From contig JAACFD010000020.1 in assembly GCA_009937555.1 (NCBI GenBank), forward strand, positions 1 to 15,614: 15,614 nt of DNA. Reading direction: 5' to 3'. Positions 14,770 through 15,614 of the stretch are shown here, piece after piece (within the stretch, counting starts at the first letter, position 1; each line of letters begins with the position of its first letter). The translations under genes and the position numbers were made by a program. The DNA comes from Chlamydiales bacterium. GTDB lineage: Bacteria; Chlamydiota; Chlamydiia; Chlamydiales; JAACFD01. The notes beneath the pieces were generated by a model. That model was not told the origin of the DNA and ran no database searches. It saw nothing but the letters and a program-made list of their open reading frames with translations.

Positions 14770-15614
14770 CTATAATACTAGAAGCTCTTTAGGTCGCTTA
14801 GTTATATCTAACGCTTTGTTTTTTTCAACTATGACTGTATCTTCTATTCTTACACCACCTATATCAGGCATATAGATACCTGGCTCAATAGTAATTACCA
14901 TGCCTTCTTTAAGCATTGCATTACTACTACTCGCCACAGCAGGAAACTCATGAATCTCTATCCCTATACCATGACCTAAAGAATGACTAAAATAATCACC
15001 ATAGCCTTTTTTTGTAATATGGTCTCTTGCTATTTTATCAAGCTGTGCGCATGTCATTCCTGCTCGACAAGCTTTTAGTGCAAGGTCTTGCGCTTCCCTT
15101 ACCACTTCATAGATGTCATATAATTTTTTGGAAGGAGTTTTTTTAAAGAATACAGTTCGAGTCATATCTGAATGGTATGAGCCCAATTTTACTCCTATAT
15201 CAATTAGAACCTGATCTCCAGACTTTAATTTTACATTCTTTGAACGGTAATGTGGCATGGAGGCATTCTTTCCAAAAGCAATAATTGGATCAAAAGCAAA
15301 GCCATTTCCTCCATTATCTTTCCAAAATACATCAAGAGCGTTTACTACTTGTTTTTCTGTTACCCCAACTTTTAACTGACTTATGACATAATCAAAGCCT
15401 TTAGCTCCTAACTGAGCGGCTCGTTTCAAAAGTTTAAGCTCATTATCACGTTTACACGATCTAAGAGACTGAAAAGGGGCGCTGAAATTTTTAAAAGTAA
15501 GCTTATTTTGAGAAGCGCTTTTAAGAGATTTCTTAAATAACTGTACTGCATCATAGGTGAGGGAAGCTCCATCAAACCCTATGATAGAGCTATTTTTCTT
15601 TAAAAGTTTTTTTA
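14770..15614 (-). CDS. Xaa-Pro aminopeptidase, M24 metallopeptidase (5' end outside window)
   Basis: The protein is a two-metal M24B peptidase that removes an N-terminal residue preceding proline. The frame stays open to the window edge, so about 280 C-terminal residues are visible; a TTG at 15429 is internal, not the start. The upstream part (KNSSIIGFDGASLTYDAVQ, then FSAPFQSLRSCKRDNELKLL) fits the end of the creatinase-like N-terminal domain and the linker helix entering the catalytic pita-bread fold. All five metal ligands are visible: Asp in LIDIG, Asp in SDMTRT, His in SHSLGHGIGIEIHE, Glu in TIEPGIYMPD and Glu in VRIEDTV. The N-terminal domain separates it from methionine aminopeptidase. 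Aminopeptidase P versus prolidase cannot be settled from this fragment. It converges on ruvC with a 3-bp gap. Confidence 0.93.
   Translation of the reverse strand, partial: KKLLKKNSSIIGFDGASLTYDAVQLFKKSLKSASQNKLTFKNFSAPFQSLRSCKRDNELKLLKRAAQLGAKGFDYVISQLKVGVTEKQVVNALDVFWKDNGGNGFAFDPIIAFGKNASMPHYRSKNVKLKSGDQVLIDIGVKLGSYHSDMTRTVFFKKTPSKKLYDIYEVVREAQDLALKACRAGMTCAQLDKIARDHITKKGYGDYFSHSLGHGIGIEIHEFPAVASSSNAMLKEGMVITIEPGIYMPDIGGVRIEDTVIVEKNKALDITKRPKELLVL

Noticed and set aside
14770..15429. Peptidase as a complete 219-residue protein starting at TTG 15429
   Set aside because: The frame continues without a stop to the window edge, and the upstream residues fit the aminopeptidase P N-terminal domain and linker. 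The TTG is an internal leucine codon.

Overview
The window is AT-rich, gene-dense bacterial DNA. It probably comes from a member of the Chlamydiae outside the Chlamydiaceae, related to the environmental or marine chlamydiae. The main argument is gene order. On the minus strand, reading 7484 down to 1, the order is fliF, fliG, fliH, fliI, fliJ, a MotE-like gene, a eukaryotic-type UDP-sugar pyrophosphorylase and gpsA. From memory, Chlamydia trachomatis has the same backbone at CT719 to CT714 (fliF, fliH-like, fliI, a small gene, AGX1-like pyrophosphorylase, gpdA), but without fliG. I could not run a search, so the taxonomy is an inference from synteny and protein families.

Layout. Positions 1-7484 (minus) form one tightly packed operon. 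Its genes overlap or are separated by at most 18 bp, so they are probably co-transcribed. It encodes the flagellar MS ring (FliF), the rotor/switch protein (FliG), the export ATPase with its regulator and stalk (FliI, FliH, FliJ) and a membrane-anchored MotE-like protein. Two metabolic enzymes for cell-envelope precursors follow: UDP-GlcNAc-type synthesis and glycerol-3-phosphate synthesis. FliG keeps the charged torque-helix residues and FliF keeps its FliG-binding tail. This suggests a genuine rotary motor rather than only a relict secretion ATPase cluster. Positions 7485-7761 are a non-coding leader with a weak promoter candidate and small palindromes. Next, still on the minus strand, is a GT9 heptosyltransferase (WaaF-like), which points to a heptose-containing LPS core.

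Positions 8827-9091 are a divergent promoter region. From 9092 to 14766 a plus-strand operon encodes a 1480-residue coiled-coil protein of unknown function, a cyclic-nucleotide-binding protein without a DNA-binding domain, and RuvC, the Holliday-junction resolvase. The first two genes are the least explained part of the window and the best candidate for undescribed biology. The window ends with a convergent M24 metallopeptidase of the Xaa-Pro aminopeptidase type. It is on the minus strand, truncated by the window edge, and separated from ruvC by only 3 bp.

No tRNA, rRNA, CRISPR array, insertion sequence or convincing intrinsic terminator was found.
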